NCBI GenBank assembly: GCA_964023205.1
Contig: OZ026842.1
Span: forward strand, 37,401,501-37,465,500
Direction of reading: 5' to 3'
DNA: 64,000 nt
From: Lutraria lutraria
Lineage: Eukaryota; Mollusca; Bivalvia; Venerida; Mactridae
In this document: piece by piece, positions 62,640-64,000 of the stretch
Layout: every line of letters starts with the position of its first letter
Numbering within the stretch: the first letter of the stretch is position 1
Position numbers and translations under genes: made by a program
Notes under the pieces: model-generated
Told to the model about the DNA's origin: nothing
The model's input: the letters and a program-made list of their open reading frames with translations, nothing else
Database searches by the model: none

Positions 62640-64000
62640 AATCTGGGATTGATATAATGTATTGGTCCCAGATATGATGAATTCATGAATATTTAGTCTA
62701 CTAAAAACCTTTAGTACGTATGATTTGCAGTATCGACAAATAGACTAACTGTAAATCGCCTTCGTCAGGAACGTTAATCGTATATTACCTTTGGTCGTGA
62801 ACTGGTTCCCGTCCTATGTTGAAGTGCACCAAAGTCTAAATCATTCAGCGCCCTGATTGGTCAATTTGTTTGAGCTATTTCATTGGTTGCTGTTCATTCG
62901 TGAAACATTTCAGCAAATCTTTTAAATGATGCATGAGATACTAAATTGCGCGCTTTATCTAATATATCAACGTCAATGCAAGAATTTAATAATCTTGATG
63001 ACATTCATTACGAAACGAAGAGATGATCTTTATAATTATTATCAATGGGCAGTCTTTGTATTATAACCCAAGTAATATTGTGTAGCATACATTGATTAAT
63101 CTAACTGGTATCAATTCCATAAAATATTTGCCTCATTTTGTTTAGCTCTGTGTTTTTTTGTACATTTACAAAATATGCAAGATTTTGGTAAGCTCTTAAT
63201 GTTTGATCATAGAGTGCTTTCAAGGCAACTGACATATTATTGCCTGTGTAATTAATATGTATCCTCAAATATGTTGAACGATTAAAAAAACAATTTTATT
63301 ATCATCAATGAAAAATTCAGTAGTTCTATTTTGCTTCCTCTTTTCTTATACACACATCTTAGAGTTTTGGTTACATTTATCTTTATTCCCCATTTTTTTC
63401 AGAATACTGAAAGATGCTATCAATTTGTGCTTGCAACCTAGTTGGATCATTCGTAAATAAAACTATGTCGTCTGCAAACAATATCATGACGTAATACATA
63501 GTCCCTGTTCATGTGAATGATTTTGCAATCTGAAACATTAATTAACGCAGTTTGGCTATATAAAGTGTATCGTATTAAGGAATGGTTTAAGCGAGTATGG
63601 TTGGTTAAATTATGATGATTTAGTTTACCTTTACATTTATCATTCGTATGTTCGCGCACTTTTTGTTTTAGGCTCGCCATTATTGACTTAATTATGTGAA
63701 TGTACATCTGTTCAATAAAATTCTGAGGAAAATATGTGTTCATTTTTTGTCCTTTTAGACTAGTGAAAAAGTCGTCTGGACCTCGAGGTTGAATACATAA
63801 CTTGAGAAAGTATCCGTGCTAAAATATCATTTCCATTCTTAAAGTATTATGGTTGAAAAGATAGAGCTGATTAATGTTTGTTTACATATTCAGATTAATT
63901 ATGCTGTCTGAATAATTAACAATATAAATAATATCATTATTGTCTGATCATAATTAACTTAGAAACACTACAAGACATGATATTAGATTTGAGCTCTGGG
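62640..64000. other. Right end of window, no gene seen
   Basis: AT-rich DNA with short frames only. An AACTGGTTCCCGTC element arm lies at ~62801. The minus-strand frame at 63447-63743 (98 codons) overlaps sequence rich in non-LTR-like words (for example FTNDPTRLQAQID read around 63410-63460), so a decayed retroelement piece is possible but not demonstrated. Confidence 0.35.

Overview
The window is AT-rich animal DNA, most likely a mollusc or another lophotrochozoan. The grounds are GT-AG introns, many tRNA-headed SINEs and small palindromic elements, a chitin-binding gene built from repeated peritrophin-type exons, and an animal-type Maverick/Polinton. The species cannot be read from the sequence.

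Region 1 (242-16563) is a full-length Polinton (adintovirus-like) element of 16,322 bp. It has ~211-218 bp terminal inverted repeats starting AGTAGTAATG and an exact 6-bp target duplication (ATCGCA), and it sits inside a 71-bp host tandem repeat. It carries protein-primed DNA polymerase B, a DDE integrase with a chromodomain, a packaging ATPase, an adenain-type protease, major and minor capsid proteins, an H1/protamine-like basic SR protein, a small two-TM protein, pVI-like and other structural proteins, and small accessory genes at both ends. PolB (two frameshifts, one stop, altered exonuclease motif), the penton, the pVI-like gene, one F-box-like ORF and the rightmost accessory gene are interrupted. 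The terminal repeats nevertheless differ at only two aligned bases plus two indels.

The most unusual signal is at the edges of the element. Three accessory genes end in stem-loops matching the replication-dependent histone mRNA 3' stem-loop (GGCCCT-TTTC-AGGGCC with ACCA behind it). Two of the three have tandem pairs followed 12-13 nt later by a purine-rich, histone-downstream-element-like sequence. The left divergent promoter has four inverted CCAAT boxes at exact 24-bp spacing, the right one has tandem CRE-like sites, and the core protein has repeated S-P-x-K sites. Together these suggest an element that borrows the host S-phase/histone mRNA programme. One of these genes encodes a predicted N-myristoylated protein with two LYPDL (ALIX-type late-domain) motifs. 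Three gene junctions in the structural block are exact ATGA overlaps, which suggests coupled translation.

Region 2 (16564-35469) is gene-poor: the 71-bp repeat, a MITE with long inverted repeats, an 89-bp perfect foldback with 9-bp target duplications, a decayed cysteine-rich repeat gene on the minus strand, SINE copies, microsatellites, a 78-bp tandem repeat and an 8-copy 53/54-bp minisatellite.

Region 3 (35470-59676, plus strand) is one secreted chitin-binding gene. I can place 22 coding exons, whose lengths sum to 4,743 nt (1,580 residues). It has a signal peptide, one CBM14/peritrophin-A domain, then ten alternating pairs of A-type and B-type domains, nearly every one on a single phase 1-1 exon. 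Its introns hold SINEs and MITEs. The last 4.3 kb hold a dead Tc1-type transposase fragment and more foldback repeats.
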